Assembly: GCA_025548565.1 (NCBI GenBank)
Contig: JAJLPB010000003.1
Location: forward strand, 555,251-619,250
Reading direction: 5' to 3'
DNA length: 64,000 bases
DNA from: Rugamonas sp. A1-17
Lineage (GTDB): Bacteria; Pseudomonadota; Gammaproteobacteria; Burkholderiales; Burkholderiaceae_D
A model generated the notes under the pieces. The model was not told the origin of the DNA and ran no database searches. It saw nothing but the letters and a program-made list of their open reading frames with translations. The position numbers and the translations under genes were made by a program. Positions 48,083 to 56,884 of the stretch are shown here, piece by piece (the first letter of the stretch is position 1; each line of letters begins with the position of its first letter).

Positions 48083-49209
48083 AACATCCTTTGCTGCGCA
48101 GCCTTGCTGTCACCTACCAATTCCAATAACAGTTTCTTGATCGGCGCTGGCAGCGGGGCGTCGGGGATTTTAGCGGCGTCGTACCAGACGTGGCCGGACT
48201 CGGCTGCCATCGCCTGCCGGCGCGCCAAGGTCACGCGGTAGGGCGCGATGTGCAGCTTGTAGTGCGTGAACACATGCGTCACCGTCGACAGCCGCTCGTG
48301 CGATTCCATCTCGCCGAACTTGCCCACGGCTAGCATCAGCGCGTCGTCATCGACCGCGTCCACCTCGTCATCCTCAGCCGGCAGATGGCCATCCAATTCC
48401 GGCAGCGACAACAGACCGCCCCATATCCCGCTTGGCGGACGCTGTTCCAGCAACACTTGGCCGCCATCGATAATCGCCAGCATCACCGCATGCTTTTCCG
48501 GGCTGGCCTTCTTCGGCTTGCGCACCGGCAGATCCTTGGTGCGGTTGGTGGCGTAGGCCACGCAGCGCGCCTGCATCGGACAACGCTCGCACGACGGACT
48601 GCTGCGCGTGCACAGCGTCGCTCCCATGTCCATCAAGCCCTGCGTGTACGACTCGATACCTTGCTCCGGCAACAGCGCCTCGGCGCGGCGCCACATCGCC
48701 TCCTCGGTCTTGCGCTCGCCCGGATAGCTGTCGATGCCGAACACGCGCGCGAACACCCGCTTGACGTTGCCATCCATGATGGCCGCCCGCGTGCCGCTGG
48801 AGAACGCCGAAATCGCCGCCGCAGTCGAACGGCCTATGCCCGGCAACTCCGCCAGCAACAACGGATCGGACGGAAACACGCCGCCGTACTCCGCCACCAC
48901 GCGCTGCGCACACTTGTGCAGATTGCGCGCCCGCGTGTAGTAGCCCAAGCCGCTCCACTGCGCCATCACATCCTCGACCGGCGCCGCGGCCAAGTCGCGA
49001 AGGGTAGGGAAGCGCTCCAGGAAGCGCGCGTAATAACCCAGCACCGCCGACACCTGCGTCTGCTGCAACATGATTTCCGACAGCCAGATCAGATACGCGT
49101 CGCGCGTGTTCTGCCACGGCAGCACATGGCGTCCATGCACTTTTTGCCAGCCGATCAGATCGGCCGAGAAGCTGGGATCCGCAAAATTCTCTACTTCGAC
49201 AACCTTCAT
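48079..49209 (-). CDS. mutY: A/G-specific adenine glycosylase MutY
   Basis: MutY removes adenine mispaired with 8-oxoguanine. The product has 376 residues. The helix-hairpin-helix is LPGIGRSTAAAISAF (122-136) with catalytic D146 (IMDGNVKRV) and E45 (SEIMLQQTQ). The 4Fe-4S cluster ligands are C200, C207, C210 and C216 (spacing 6, 2, 5). The C-terminal NUDIX-like domain that reads 8-oxoG spans about 235-365. It is the last gene of a minus-strand group mutM-dynamin-mutY with gaps of 12 and 14 bp, so both GO-repair glycosylases share a transcript. Confidence 0.97.
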   Translation of the reverse strand: MKVVEVENFADPSFSADLIGWQKVHGRHVLPWQNTRDAYLIWLSEIMLQQTQVSAVLGYYARFLERFPTLRDLAAAPVEDVMAQWSGLGYYTRARNLHKCAQRVVAEYGGVFPSDPLLLAELPGIGRSTAAAISAFSSGTRAAIMDGNVKRVFARVFGIDSYPGERKTEEAMWRRAEALLPEQGIESYTQGLMDMGATLCTRSSPSCERCPMQARCVAYATNRTKDLPVRKPKKASPEKHAVMLAIIDGGQVLLEQRPPSGIWGGLLSLPELDGHLPAEDDEVDAVDDDALMLAVGKFGEMESHERLSTVTHVFTHYKLHIAPYRVTLARRQAMAAESGHVWYDAAKIPDAPLPAPIKKLLLELVGDSKAAQQRMF

Positions 49210-49223
49210 TCTGTTCCTGTATC

Positions 49224-51152
49224 TTAAGCGGCGGCGTCCAGCGCCACGAATTCCGCGTTGATGGCGATGCTGATCTGCCCCGCCAGTTCATTGAGCCGCG
49301 CCTTCTGCTTCTCCAGCTCCTGCTGGCTGCCCTCAAACGCGTCGATTTTCTGTTCCAGGCTGTCGGTCGCATCGTGGATGCGCTGGATCGACGCCAGCCG
49401 GTGTTTCAGCTGATCCTTGTGCTGGCGGATCTGCGCCTCCAGCGGCGCCATGATCACCTTCAACCACGCCTCCGCGTCGTTGTTGGCGGCGCGGAAGCAG
49501 CCGCGCACGCGCGAGGCGATGGTGTCGAAGAACTTCTCCATCAGCACCACGCGGCTGGTGGTCAGCAAGGTCGCCGTGCCGAACTGCTTGTAGTAGATCG
49601 CCTCGATGGACGCGATCTCGTCGCGGTAGTGGTCCAGCGAGAACGGCATCGGCAAGGCCAGCGTCAGCCCGTGTTCGTTGGAGAAGCGGCGGTACATCAC
49701 GCCCATCATCTCGCTGATCTCCAGCGTCTTGTGGCCGGCCGCGTCCAGGCTGGCACGGATGCGCTCGAAGTAGTTGCGCACCGCCTCGCGCACGCCGGTG
49801 AAGAAGCGGCTGCGCTGCATCTCCTCGCGCACCTGCTCGATGTCGTCGCGCACGATGTCCATGCCCATGCAGGTGTACAGCTCGGTCGACAGCCGCGTGA
49901 ACACGGCGCGCGTGGCCTGCAGCTTGAACAGGCTGGCGTCGAATTCTTTTTTCTCGACGTCGATGCGGCGCATCATGTGGGCGATCACGCTCTGGTTCTT
50001 GCCGCGCAGGCTCTTGAGCTCGTGCAGCTGTTCGACGATGCCGCGGCTGCGCGCGTTGACCATCGCCAGCTGCGCCGCGCTCAGCGCCTGCAGGTCCTCG
50101 CCCAGCTGCTTGCGCACGATGTCCTTCTTGGCCGGGATCAGCTCGTTGAACAGCGCGTCTTCCAGCGCCTGCAGGCGGCTGCGTTCCAGCAGCGCCGCGT
50201 CCTGCGTGATCTTGCCCACCAGCGCCTTCTGCGCCGACACCGGAAACACCTGGCGCGGCTCCAGCGCCAGCACGTGCGCCACGTTGGCCTGCTGGCGTTC
50301 GATCTCGAGGTTGACCTCGGCCTCGCTGCGCAGCTCGTCCCACATGCTGTCGATCTTGTTGAGCACCACCAGCCGCCCGGCGCCGGCGCCGATGTGGTTG
50401 CGCCAGACCTCGATATCGCTCTTGGTCACGCCGGTGTCGGCGGCCAGGATGAACAGCACCGCGTGCGCGTTCGGGATCAGGTTCAGCGTCAGCTCCGGCT
50501 CGGTGCCGATCGCGTTCAGGCCCGGCGTGTCGAGGATCACCAGGCCCTGCTTCAACAGCGGATGCGGAAAGTTGATGATCGCGTGGCGCCACAGCGAAAT
50601 CTCGACCAGGCCGGCCTCGTCCAGCGTGACCGGCATGTCGGGATCGTCCTCGTCGTACAGGCCGTAGCGCTTGGCTTCCTCCACCGGCACGTGGCGCGTC
50701 ATGCTGACCTGCTTGAACACCTCGTGCATGTCGGCACCCGCGTCCAGGTTCAGCGGCAGCACGGTCCAGGCGGCCGGCTGGTCGCGGTAGTCGCTGGTGG
50801 ACAGGTTCTCGGCCCGCGTCTCGATCGGCAGCAGGCGGATCGACGGCGCGAAGCTGGCGTCGTACATCAGCTCGGTCGGGCACATGGTGGTGCGGCCGGC
50901 GGCGGAGGGCAGGATGCGCTGGCCGTAGTCGGCGAAGAAAATCGCATTGATCAATTCCGATTTGCCGCGCGAGAATTCGGCGACGAAGGCCACCGACAGT
51001 TTATCGTCGGCCAGCCGCGCCAGCGCGCGCACGATGCGCTGGTCGGTGGCGGCATCGGTCAGGGACGCGCCGGCCACCCACGCTTGATAATTTTTCAACG
51101 CGGTGACGACGCCCTGCCTCCAGGCGCTGTACTGTTCGAAATCCCTGACCAT
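49224..51152 (-). CDS. Dynamin-family large GTPase
   Basis: A bacterial dynamin-like protein of 642 residues. The GTPase domain shows G1 FVAEFSRGKSELINAIFF (about 56-73), the switch T in AAGRTTMCPTE, G3 LDTPGL (about 209-214) and G4 LNKID (about 259-263). The remaining two thirds are helical, with long coiled coils at about 350-420 and 575-625, and a few moderately hydrophobic stretches (TLALPMPFSL) but no clear membrane span. Such proteins remodel or guard membranes; none of the details can be read here. It lies between mutM (12 bp upstream) and mutY (14 bp downstream), all on the minus strand. A link to DNA repair is only suggested by position. Confidence 0.85.
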   Translation of the reverse strand: MVRDFEQYSAWRQGVVTALKNYQAWVAGASLTDAATDQRIVRALARLADDKLSVAFVAEFSRGKSELINAIFFADYGQRILPSAAGRTTMCPTELMYDASFAPSIRLLPIETRAENLSTSDYRDQPAAWTVLPLNLDAGADMHEVFKQVSMTRHVPVEEAKRYGLYDEDDPDMPVTLDEAGLVEISLWRHAIINFPHPLLKQGLVILDTPGLNAIGTEPELTLNLIPNAHAVLFILAADTGVTKSDIEVWRNHIGAGAGRLVVLNKIDSMWDELRSEAEVNLEIERQQANVAHVLALEPRQVFPVSAQKALVGKITQDAALLERSRLQALEDALFNELIPAKKDIVRKQLGEDLQALSAAQLAMVNARSRGIVEQLHELKSLRGKNQSVIAHMMRRIDVEKKEFDASLFKLQATRAVFTRLSTELYTCMGMDIVRDDIEQVREEMQRSRFFTGVREAVRNYFERIRASLDAAGHKTLEISEMMGVMYRRFSNEHGLTLALPMPFSLDHYRDEIASIEAIYYKQFGTATLLTTSRVVLMEKFFDTIASRVRGCFRAANNDAEAWLKVIMAPLEAQIRQHKDQLKHRLASIQRIHDATDSLEQKIDAFEGSQQELEKQKARLNELAGQISIAINAEFVALDAAA

Positions 51153-51164
51153 CTTGTTCCACCC

Positions 51165-51998
51165 TTATTTTTGGCAATTCACACAGTAGAACGTGGACCG
51201 TTGGCCTTGCTTGATCTGCCGTATCGGCGCCGCGCACACCTTGCAGGGGACACCCGCACGATCATAGACGAAATAAGTCTGCTGAAAATACCCTGACTGC
51301 CCGTTGACGCTAATAAAATCGCGCAGCGTGCTGCCGCCCTGGACGATGGCTTCGGCCAGGATCTCGCGCACGGCCTGGGCCAGCTTCTCGTAGCGGGCCA
51401 GGCTGATGCGCTTGGCCGGCGTCTTCGGGTTGATGCCGGCGCGGAACAAGCTTTCCGAAGCATAAATATTGCCGACGCCGACGACGATGTCCCCGGCCAG
51501 CAGCACCTGCTTGACGGGCGCGCTGCGCTGCCGGGTTTGATCGTACAGCAATTTGCCGGTGAAGCCCGCCTCCAAGGGCTCCACGCCCAGCTCGCGCAGC
51601 AGCGTGTGGTGCTCCAGCAGGCCGTCCGCGTGGTCGTGCCACAGCACCGCGCCGAAGCGGCGCGGATCCTTCATGCGCAGCACCCGCAGGCCGTCCGGGG
51701 TCTCGACCACGAGGTCGAAATGATCATGTTTTTCCGGGACGATCCCGCTCGGCATGATGCGCAGGTGGCCCGACATGCCGAGGTGGATGATCAGCGTGCC
51801 ATGGTCGAAATGCAGCAGCAGGTATTTGCCGCGGCGCCCGGTGCGCAGCACCTGGTGGCCGGCCAGCAGCTGCGGCAGCTGCGCGGGGAACGGCCAGCGC
51901 AGGCCCTCGCGGCGCAGCACCACCTGATGCACGGTGCGTCCCTCGATATGCGGCGCGACCCCGCGCCGGGTGACTTCAACTTCTGGTAATTCTGGCAT
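51165..51998 (-). CDS. mutM: Formamidopyrimidine-DNA glycosylase MutM (Fpg)
   Basis: MutM cuts 8-oxoguanine and formamidopyrimidines out of DNA and nicks the strand. The product has 277 residues. The start at 51998 is fixed by chemistry: after Met removal, P2 is the nucleophile and E3 a catalytic acid (MPELPEVE). The second catalytic lysine is K58 ([11 protein letters not shown]). The zinc finger at the C-terminus uses C252, C255, C272 and C275. The H2TH helix is in [15 protein letters not shown]. It heads the operon with the dynamin-like gene and mutY. Its start codon is 146 bp from the divergent TPR lipoprotein start. Confidence 0.97.
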   Translation of the reverse strand: MPELPEVEVTRRGVAPHIEGRTVHQVVLRREGLRWPFPAQLPQLLAGHQVLRTGRRGKYLLLHFDHGTLIIHLGMSGHLRIMPSGIVPEKHDHFDLVVETPDGLRVLRMKDPRRFGAVLWHDHADGLLEHHTLLRELGVEPLEAGFTGKLLYDQTRQRSAPVKQVLLAGDIVVGVGNIYASESLFRAGINPKTPAKRISLARYEKLAQAVREILAEAIVQGGSTLRDFISVNGQSGYFQQTYFVYDRAGVPCKVCAAPIRQIKQGQRSTFYCVNCQK

Positions 51999-52143
51999 CT
52001 GGATGGATAAGAGTCGAAATAATGGGGGCTGCACTCTGGCTGCGGCGGAATATTTGGTTACACTAGTCAAAAGACGGAATCGGAGCGTTGAGCGTAAAAT
52101 CCGATTGCCTCAGTACCTTTTGCCGACTTGCCAGGATCTTCCC

Positions 52144-53931
52144 TTGAAAAACGCTTTCGCCATTGTAACCCTCTCCGCCTTGCTGTCCGCGTGCGCCGTG
52201 GCGCCGCAAAAACAGGCGGAACCAGCCGCCGCCGCGCCCGCCGATGCGGCAGGGGAGAGCGCCGAGCCGGCCGTCGCCGCACCGGCTCCGGCTGCGGCCG
52301 ACGAAGCGCTGCCCAATGTCGACCTCACCGGCGACATGCTGTTCCGCATCACCAAGGCCGAGCTGGAATTCAAGCAGGGTAACTGGCAGGGGCCGTATAT
52401 CACCATGCTGGCGCTGGCCCAGCAGACGCGCGATCCGCGCCTGGCGCGCCGCGCCGCCGAGATGGCGCTGACCGCCAAGCAGGGGCCGGAGGCGCTGTCG
52501 GCCATCCGCCTGTGGCGCGGCCTGGCGCCGAACTCGGACGAGGCCACCCAGTACTTTCTCGGTTTCGCCGTCGTCAACGACGACCTGAGCGAGGCGGAGC
52601 AGATCTTCGTCGAACGGCTGAAGGCCGCGCCGCCGCAAGGGCGTCCGCTGGCCATGTTCCAGATGCAGCAGTTCCTGCTGCGCGCCAAGGACAAGGCCGC
52701 CGCCTTCGCGCTGGAGGACCGCGTGCTGGCGCCGTACAGCGACACGCTGGAGAGCCACCTGATCCTGGCGCAGGGCGCCTTCGCGCTGGGCGACAACGAG
52801 CGCTCCCGCACCGAGGCGGAGCAGGCGTTGCGCATCAAGCCCGATTCCGAGCTGGCCATCCTGACCACGGCGCAAGTGTCCGGCGACATCGAGACCGCGC
52901 TCAAGGTGCTGTCGACCTTCCTGGACAAGTACCCCAAGTCGCGCGAAGTGCGCGCCGCCTACGCCCGCATCCTGGCCGACGCCAAGCAGACCGAGCTCGC
53001 CCGCCAGCAGTTCCTGATCCTGCTGAAGGACCAGCCGGACAACATGGCCACGCTGTACGCGCTGGGCGTGATGGCGATGCAGGCCAACGACATCCCGAAC
53101 GCGGAGAAATACTTCACCGACTTCGTCAAGGTGCTGGCCGACCATCCGAACGACGAGCGCGATCCGTCCAAGGTGCTGATGATACTGGCGCAGATCGCCG
53201 AGCAGCGCAACGACCTGGACGCGGCCTACAACTGGCTGGAAAAAGTCGACGGCGCCGACGAGAAAATCTACCTGGCCGCGCGCATGAAGATGGCGCAGCT
53301 GACGGCGCGCAAGGGCAACGTCGAAGAGGCGCGCAAGCAGCTGGCCGAACTCAAGCCGGCCGACGCCGCCGATCAGGCGCAGGTCTTCCAGGCCGACGCC
53401 CAGATCCTGCGCGACGCCGGCGACCACCGCGCCGCCTACACGGTGCTGGAAAACGCCGTCAAGCGCTACCCGGACAATCCCGACCTGCTGTACGACTTCG
53501 CGCTGGTGGCCGAGAAGATGGGCCAGGTGGAGCTGATGGAAAAGGCGCTGCGCCAGGTGATGATCGCCGCGCCCGACAACCAGCACGCCTACAACGCGCT
53601 GGGTTACTCGCTGGCCGAGCGCAACGAGCGCCTGCCCGAGGCGTACTCGCTGATCGACAAGGCCATGAAGATGGCGCCGGGCGATCCCTTCATCATGGAC
53701 AGCATGGGCTGGGTGCAGTACCGCATGGGCAACCTGAGCGAGGCCGAGGCGATGCTGCGCCGCGCCTACGCCCTGCGCAGCGATCCTGAAATCGCCGTGC
53801 ACCTGGGCGAGGTGCTGTTCGCCAAGGGCGACCAGGCCGGCGCCCGGCGGATGTGGCAGGAAGCCCAGACCAAAGACCCGCAGAACGACGCGCTGAAAAG
53901 CACGCTCGCCCGTTTGAACCAGAGCCTGTAA
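52144..53931 (+). CDS. Tetratricopeptide-repeat lipoprotein
   Basis: A TPR protein of 595 residues. The start is TTG at 52144, with AGGA (52133-52136) 7 nt upstream; this gives a short lipoprotein signal (LKNAFAIVTLSALLSAC, lipidated C17). An Ala/Pro-rich spacer follows, then about ten helical TPR-like repeats from about 65 to the C-terminus, for example DNMATLYALGVMAMQANDIPNAEKYF and NQHAYNALGYSLAERNERLPEAY. The frame remains open upstream to 51934, but that part overlaps mutM and lacks a signal. It probably anchors in the outer membrane as a scaffold. It is followed 10 bp later by lolB, a widespread neighbourhood in betaproteobacteria. Confidence 0.85.
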   Translation: MKNAFAIVTLSALLSACAVAPQKQAEPAAAAPADAAGESAEPAVAAPAPAAADEALPNVDLTGDMLFRITKAELEFKQGNWQGPYITMLALAQQTRDPRLARRAAEMALTAKQGPEALSAIRLWRGLAPNSDEATQYFLGFAVVNDDLSEAEQIFVERLKAAPPQGRPLAMFQMQQFLLRAKDKAAAFALEDRVLAPYSDTLESHLILAQGAFALGDNERSRTEAEQALRIKPDSELAILTTAQVSGDIETALKVLSTFLDKYPKSREVRAAYARILADAKQTELARQQFLILLKDQPDNMATLYALGVMAMQANDIPNAEKYFTDFVKVLADHPNDERDPSKVLMILAQIAEQRNDLDAAYNWLEKVDGADEKIYLAARMKMAQLTARKGNVEEARKQLAELKPADAADQAQVFQADAQILRDAGDHRAAYTVLENAVKRYPDNPDLLYDFALVAEKMGQVELMEKALRQVMIAAPDNQHAYNALGYSLAERNERLPEAYSLIDKAMKMAPGDPFIMDSMGWVQYRMGNLSEAEAMLRRAYALRSDPEIAVHLGEVLFAKGDQAGARRMWQEAQTKDPQNDALKSTLARLNQSL

Positions 53932-53941
53932 GCGATACTTG

Positions 53942-54565
53942 ATGACCTTATTCAATCTGCACCGCCGCGCCCCGGCCGCCATGCTGGCCGCCGCGCTGAC
54001 GGCTTCCGTGCTGGCCGGCTGCGCCACCACTTCCGCGCCGCGCTCGACCGCCGCGGTCGCGCCCTACCAGGACAACGTCGATCTTGGCGGCGGCATCGCC
54101 ATCAACTACATCAGGGACGGCAAGCGCGAATCGGCGACCCTCAGCTTCACCTGGCACCAGACCAGGACCGCCACCGATGTCACGCTGATCTCGCCGACCC
54201 GCCAGATCCTCGCCGTCATCAGCGTCACGCCGGGCCTGGCCACGCTCAAGCAAAGCGGCAAGGAGCCGCGCTCCGCGCCCGACCTCGACAGCCTGACCAC
54301 GCAAATGCTGGGCTGGACGCTGCCGGTCTCCGGCCTGCGCGAGTGGTTGCAAGGCTACGCCACCGACGCCGGCGGCAAGCGCTTTGTCGCCTCGCCGGCC
54401 AACGACACGGTGGTCACGCGCGACGGCTGGAAGGTCGAGTACGCCACGTGGCAAGACGACGCGGCGGCCGTGCCGCAACCGAAACGCATCGACCTTGCGC
54501 GCCTGGGCGCGGGCCAGGTGGACGACCTGACGATACGCATCGCCATCCGTCCCGGCACCGAATAA
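53942..54565 (+). CDS. lolB: Outer-membrane lipoprotein receptor LolB
   Basis: LolB accepts lipoproteins from LolA and inserts them in the outer membrane. The product has 207 residues. The lipobox is VLAGC (lipidated C22). The beta-barrel fold includes NYIRDGKRESATLSFTW, a proline/leucine-containing loop (MLGWTLPVSGLREWLQG, about 120-136) and the late strand GWKVEYATW. The ATG at 53942 is preferred over the TTG one codon earlier. Its stop is 8 bp before ispE, and lolB-ispE linkage is conserved in beta- and gammaproteobacteria. Confidence 0.94.
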   Translation: MTLFNLHRRAPAAMLAAALTASVLAGCATTSAPRSTAAVAPYQDNVDLGGGIAINYIRDGKRESATLSFTWHQTRTATDVTLISPTRQILAVISVTPGLATLKQSGKEPRSAPDLDSLTTQMLGWTLPVSGLREWLQGYATDAGGKRFVASPANDTVVTRDGWKVEYATWQDDAAAVPQPKRIDLARLGAGQVDDLTIRIAIRPGTE

Positions 54566-54573
54566 ACAGCACC

Positions 54574-55452
54574 ATGAACTCTCTGAAGAATTGCCCGGCT
54601 CCGGCCAAGCTCAACCTATTCCTGCATGTGAACGGCCGCCGCGCCGACGGCTACCATCTGCTGCAAACAGTGTTCCAGTTGATCGACCACGGCGACACGC
54701 TGCACTTCGACCTGCGCGACGACCACGAGATCCGCCGCGTGACGGACCTGCCCGGCGTGCCGGAGGAGAGCGACCTGATCATCCGCGCCGCCCGCCTGCT
54801 GCAGGCCGAGGTGCTGCGCCGCCGGGGCGCGCTGCCGCGCGGCGTCGATATCGCCATCGACAAGGTGCTGCCGATGGGCGGCGGCCTGGGTGGCGGCTCG
54901 TCCGACGCGGCCACCACGCTGATGGCGTTGAACTATTTGTGGCAGGCCGGTCTAAGTAAGGAAGAGTTGATGGCGCTGGGCCTGCCGCTGGGCGCGGACA
55001 TCCCGTTCTTCATCTTCGGCGAGACCGCGTTTGCCGAAGGCGTGGGCGAGGCCATGCGCCCGGTGCGGGCGCCGGATTGTTGGTATGTCGTCATCGAACC
55101 GGGCGTGGCCGTACCGACCGCTGCAATTTTTTGCTCGGAACATTTGACAAGGAACACTCCGGTCGTCATAATAACGGACTTTTCCAGCCACCTTGAAAAA
55201 CAAAACGGTTTTAAAGGGTTTGGAAAGAATGACTTGCAGCAGGTAGCAACGAAGTTATTCCCGCCGGTGGCAGAGGCGATAGAATGGCTCGGTGCTTACG
55301 GCGATGCCAGGATGACTGGCTCCGGTGCTTGCGTGTTCTGTGCGGTGGCAACCGAGGAAGAAGCGGATGCGGTGCTTGCGAAAGTACCGGCAAAGTGGAA
55401 ATCCTGGAAGGCCAAAGCGCTGGATCGCCACCCGATCATCGCAAAGTTGTGA
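54574..55452 (+). CDS. ispE: 4-diphosphocytidyl-2-C-methyl-D-erythritol kinase IspE
   Basis: IspE phosphorylates CDP-methylerythritol in the MEP pathway to isoprenoids. The product has 292 residues. Active-site K12 (PAPAKLNLFLHV), the GHMP kinase phosphate loop LPMGGGLGGGSSDAA (99-113) and catalytic D142 (GADIPFFIFG) are present. The C-terminal third is coded by DNA clearly poorer in GC (about 55115-55250) than the N-terminal part, although the protein reads as normal IspE (GSGACVFCAV). The ATG at 54574 starts 8 bp after lolB. The tRNA-Gln gene follows. Confidence 0.95.
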   Translation: MNSLKNCPAPAKLNLFLHVNGRRADGYHLLQTVFQLIDHGDTLHFDLRDDHEIRRVTDLPGVPEESDLIIRAARLLQAEVLRRRGALPRGVDIAIDKVLPMGGGLGGGSSDAATTLMALNYLWQAGLSKEELMALGLPLGADIPFFIFGETAFAEGVGEAMRPVRAPDCWYVVIEPGVAVPTAAIFCSEHLTRNTPVVIITDFSSHLEKQNGFKGFGKNDLQQVATKLFPPVAEAIEWLGAYGDARMTGSGACVFCAVATEEEADAVLAKVPAKWKSWKAKALDRHPIIAKL

Positions 55453-55466
55453 GGCAGTAAAAAAAT

Positions 55467-55495
55467 TTGGCTTAGCGTGAAAATGGCTGTAAAAT
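55467..55495 (+). promoter_or_regulatory. Sigma-70 promoter for tRNA-Gln/prs
   Basis: TTGGCT (55467-55472) and TAAAAT (55490-55495) are separated by 17 bp in an AT-rich patch. Transcription would start near 55502, about 27 nt before the tRNA. Confidence 0.55.
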
Positions 55496-55528
55496 ACCGG
55501 CCATGTAACGACAAGCAGTCAGTTGCGT

Positions 55529-55605
55529 AGGGGAATCGCCAAGCTGGTTAAGGCACTGGATTTTGATTCCAGCATACCAAGGTTCGAATCCTTGTTCCCC
55601 TGCCA
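55529..55605 (+). tRNA. tRNA-Gln (anticodon TTG)
   Basis: The 77-nt gene folds as a full cloverleaf. The acceptor stem is AGGGGAA with TTCCCCT. The anticodon stem CTGGA/TCCAG holds the loop TTTTGAT with anticodon TTG at 55563-55565. The T loop is GGTTCGAATCC, and CCA is encoded at 55603-55605. The position between ispE and prs is conserved in betaproteobacteria. The transcript may continue into prs. Confidence 0.97.
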
Positions 55606-55770
55606 TTCGTTTGTATCTGGACCCGTCGAGGCGAAGTTAGTCTCCGGCCGGATAAGGCAAAGATGGCATCGCCCCAGAGCGAGCCATTCAACTAAGATCT
55701 AAGTACAGCGCCGCGCGGCTTCCGCTGGCGACTTTTCAAAAATTTTCATCGACTATCTCTGGGACTCCCA

Positions 55771-56721
55771 ATGGCTTTCGAAAACCTGATGGTTTTTACC
55801 GGCAACGCTAATCCTGCATTGGCAGAAGGGGTCGCTAAAAATCTCGGCATCCCTCTCGGCAAGGCAAACGTTTCGAAATTCTCGGACGGCGAAGTGATGG
55901 TTGAGATTAACGAAAACGTCCGCGGTAAAGACGTCTTCGTTCTGCAATCGACTTGTGCTCCAACCAACGACAGCCTGATGGAGTTGATCCTGATGGTCGA
56001 CGCCCTGAAACGCGCGTCCGCTGGCCGTATCACCGCAGCTATTCCTTACTTCGGCTATGCCCGTCAAGACCGCCGCCCGCGTTCGGCGCGCGTCGCGATC
56101 TCGGCCAAGGTGGTCGCCAACATGCTGGAAGAAGCGGGCGTCGAGCGCGTCCTGATCATGGATCTGCACGCGGACCAGATCCAGGGCTTCTTCGATATCC
56201 CGGTTGACAATATTTACGCTTCGCCGATCCTGCTGGGCGACCTGCAGAAGAAGAACTACCAGGACCTGCTGGTGGTCTCGCCGGACGTCGGCGGTGTGGT
56301 TCGCGCGCGCGCCCTGGCAAAACGCCTGGGCTGCGACCTGGCCATCATCGACAAGCGCCGTCCGAAGGCCAATGTGTCCGAAGTGATGAACATCATCGGT
56401 GAAGTCGAAGGCCGCAACTGCGTGATCATGGATGACATGGTCGACACCGCGGGCACGCTGGTCAAGGCTGCCGAAGTGCTGAAAGAGCGCGGCGCGAAGA
56501 AAGTCATCGCGTACTGCACGCACCCTGTGCTGTCCGGTCCGGCGATCGAGCGCATCACCAGTTCGTCGCTGGACGAGCTGGTCGTGACCGACACGATCCC
56601 GCTGTCCGACGCGGCCAAGGCTTGCGGCAAGATCCGCCAGCTGACCTGCGCACCGCTGCTGGCCGAGACGTTCAAACGCATCATCAAGGGCGATTCCGTG
56701 ATCTCCCTGTTTATCGACTGA
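55771..56721 (+). CDS. prs: Ribose-phosphate pyrophosphokinase (PRPP synthetase)
   Basis: Prs makes PRPP from ribose 5-phosphate and ATP for nucleotide, histidine and tryptophan synthesis. The product has 316 residues. Flexible-loop and ATP-site residues occur in [12 protein letters not shown] (93-104). The divalent-metal His is in [12 protein letters not shown] (131-142), and the PRPP-binding loop is [13 protein letters not shown] (218-230). A 165-nt leader follows the tRNA-Gln gene, in which no known riboswitch is recognised. A strong hairpin follows the stop. The DNA has a less extreme GC bias than nearby genes, as expected for a highly expressed gene. Confidence 0.97.
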   Translation: MAFENLMVFTGNANPALAEGVAKNLGIPLGKANVSKFSDGEVMVEINENVRGKDVFVLQSTCAPTNDSLMELILMVDALKRASAGRITAAIPYFGYARQDRRPRSARVAISAKVVANMLEEAGVERVLIMDLHADQIQGFFDIPVDNIYASPILLGDLQKKNYQDLLVVSPDVGGVVRARALAKRLGCDLAIIDKRRPKANVSEVMNIIGEVEGRNCVIMDDMVDTAGTLVKAAEVLKERGAKKVIAYCTHPVLSGPAIERITSSSLDELVVTDTIPLSDAAKACGKIRQLTCAPLLAETFKRIIKGDSVISLFID

Positions 56722-56747
56722 GATAAACGATTTAGCTAGTTTTTAGG

Positions 56748-56779
56748 CGGCTCGCCAGGTCAATATGCCTGGCGAGCCG
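56748..56779 (+). terminator. Strong hairpin after prs
   Basis: CGGCTCGCCAGG (56748-56759) and CCTGGCGAGCCG (56768-56779) form a perfect 12-bp stem with an 8-nt loop. Only TTG follows, so it may end the prs transcript weakly or be part of the rplY leader. Confidence 0.55.
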
Positions 56780-56844
56780 TTGTACTTCCCGGTTTCATGA
56801 GCGCAGTCAGCTCATTTTCGAAGCACCCTGGTCGCGGGGGCTTC

Positions 56845-56878
56845 ATAACACGGGGCGCGAGCCCTGTTATTTTTGGAG
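56845..56878 (+). promoter_or_regulatory. Terminator-like leader hairpin abutting the rplY ribosome site
   Basis: ATAACA (56845-56850) pairs with TGTTAT (56865-56870), and GGGC with GCCC inside it around a GCGA loop. Five Ts follow (56870-56874), then the GGAG ribosome site (56875-56878) and the rplY ATG at 56885. Such a layout suits attenuation or autoregulation by L25, which itself binds structured RNA. Confidence 0.45.
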
Positions 56879-56884
56879 TTACAC

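Noticed and set aside
51934..52143. Upstream extension of the TPR lipoprotein
   Set aside because: It would overlap mutM and hide the lipoprotein signal; the TTG at 52144 has a ribosome site and a lipobox.
55606..55770. Possible purine riboswitch in the prs leader
   Set aside because: No purine-riboswitch core or other known riboswitch consensus is visible; only weak, unaligned pairings were seen.
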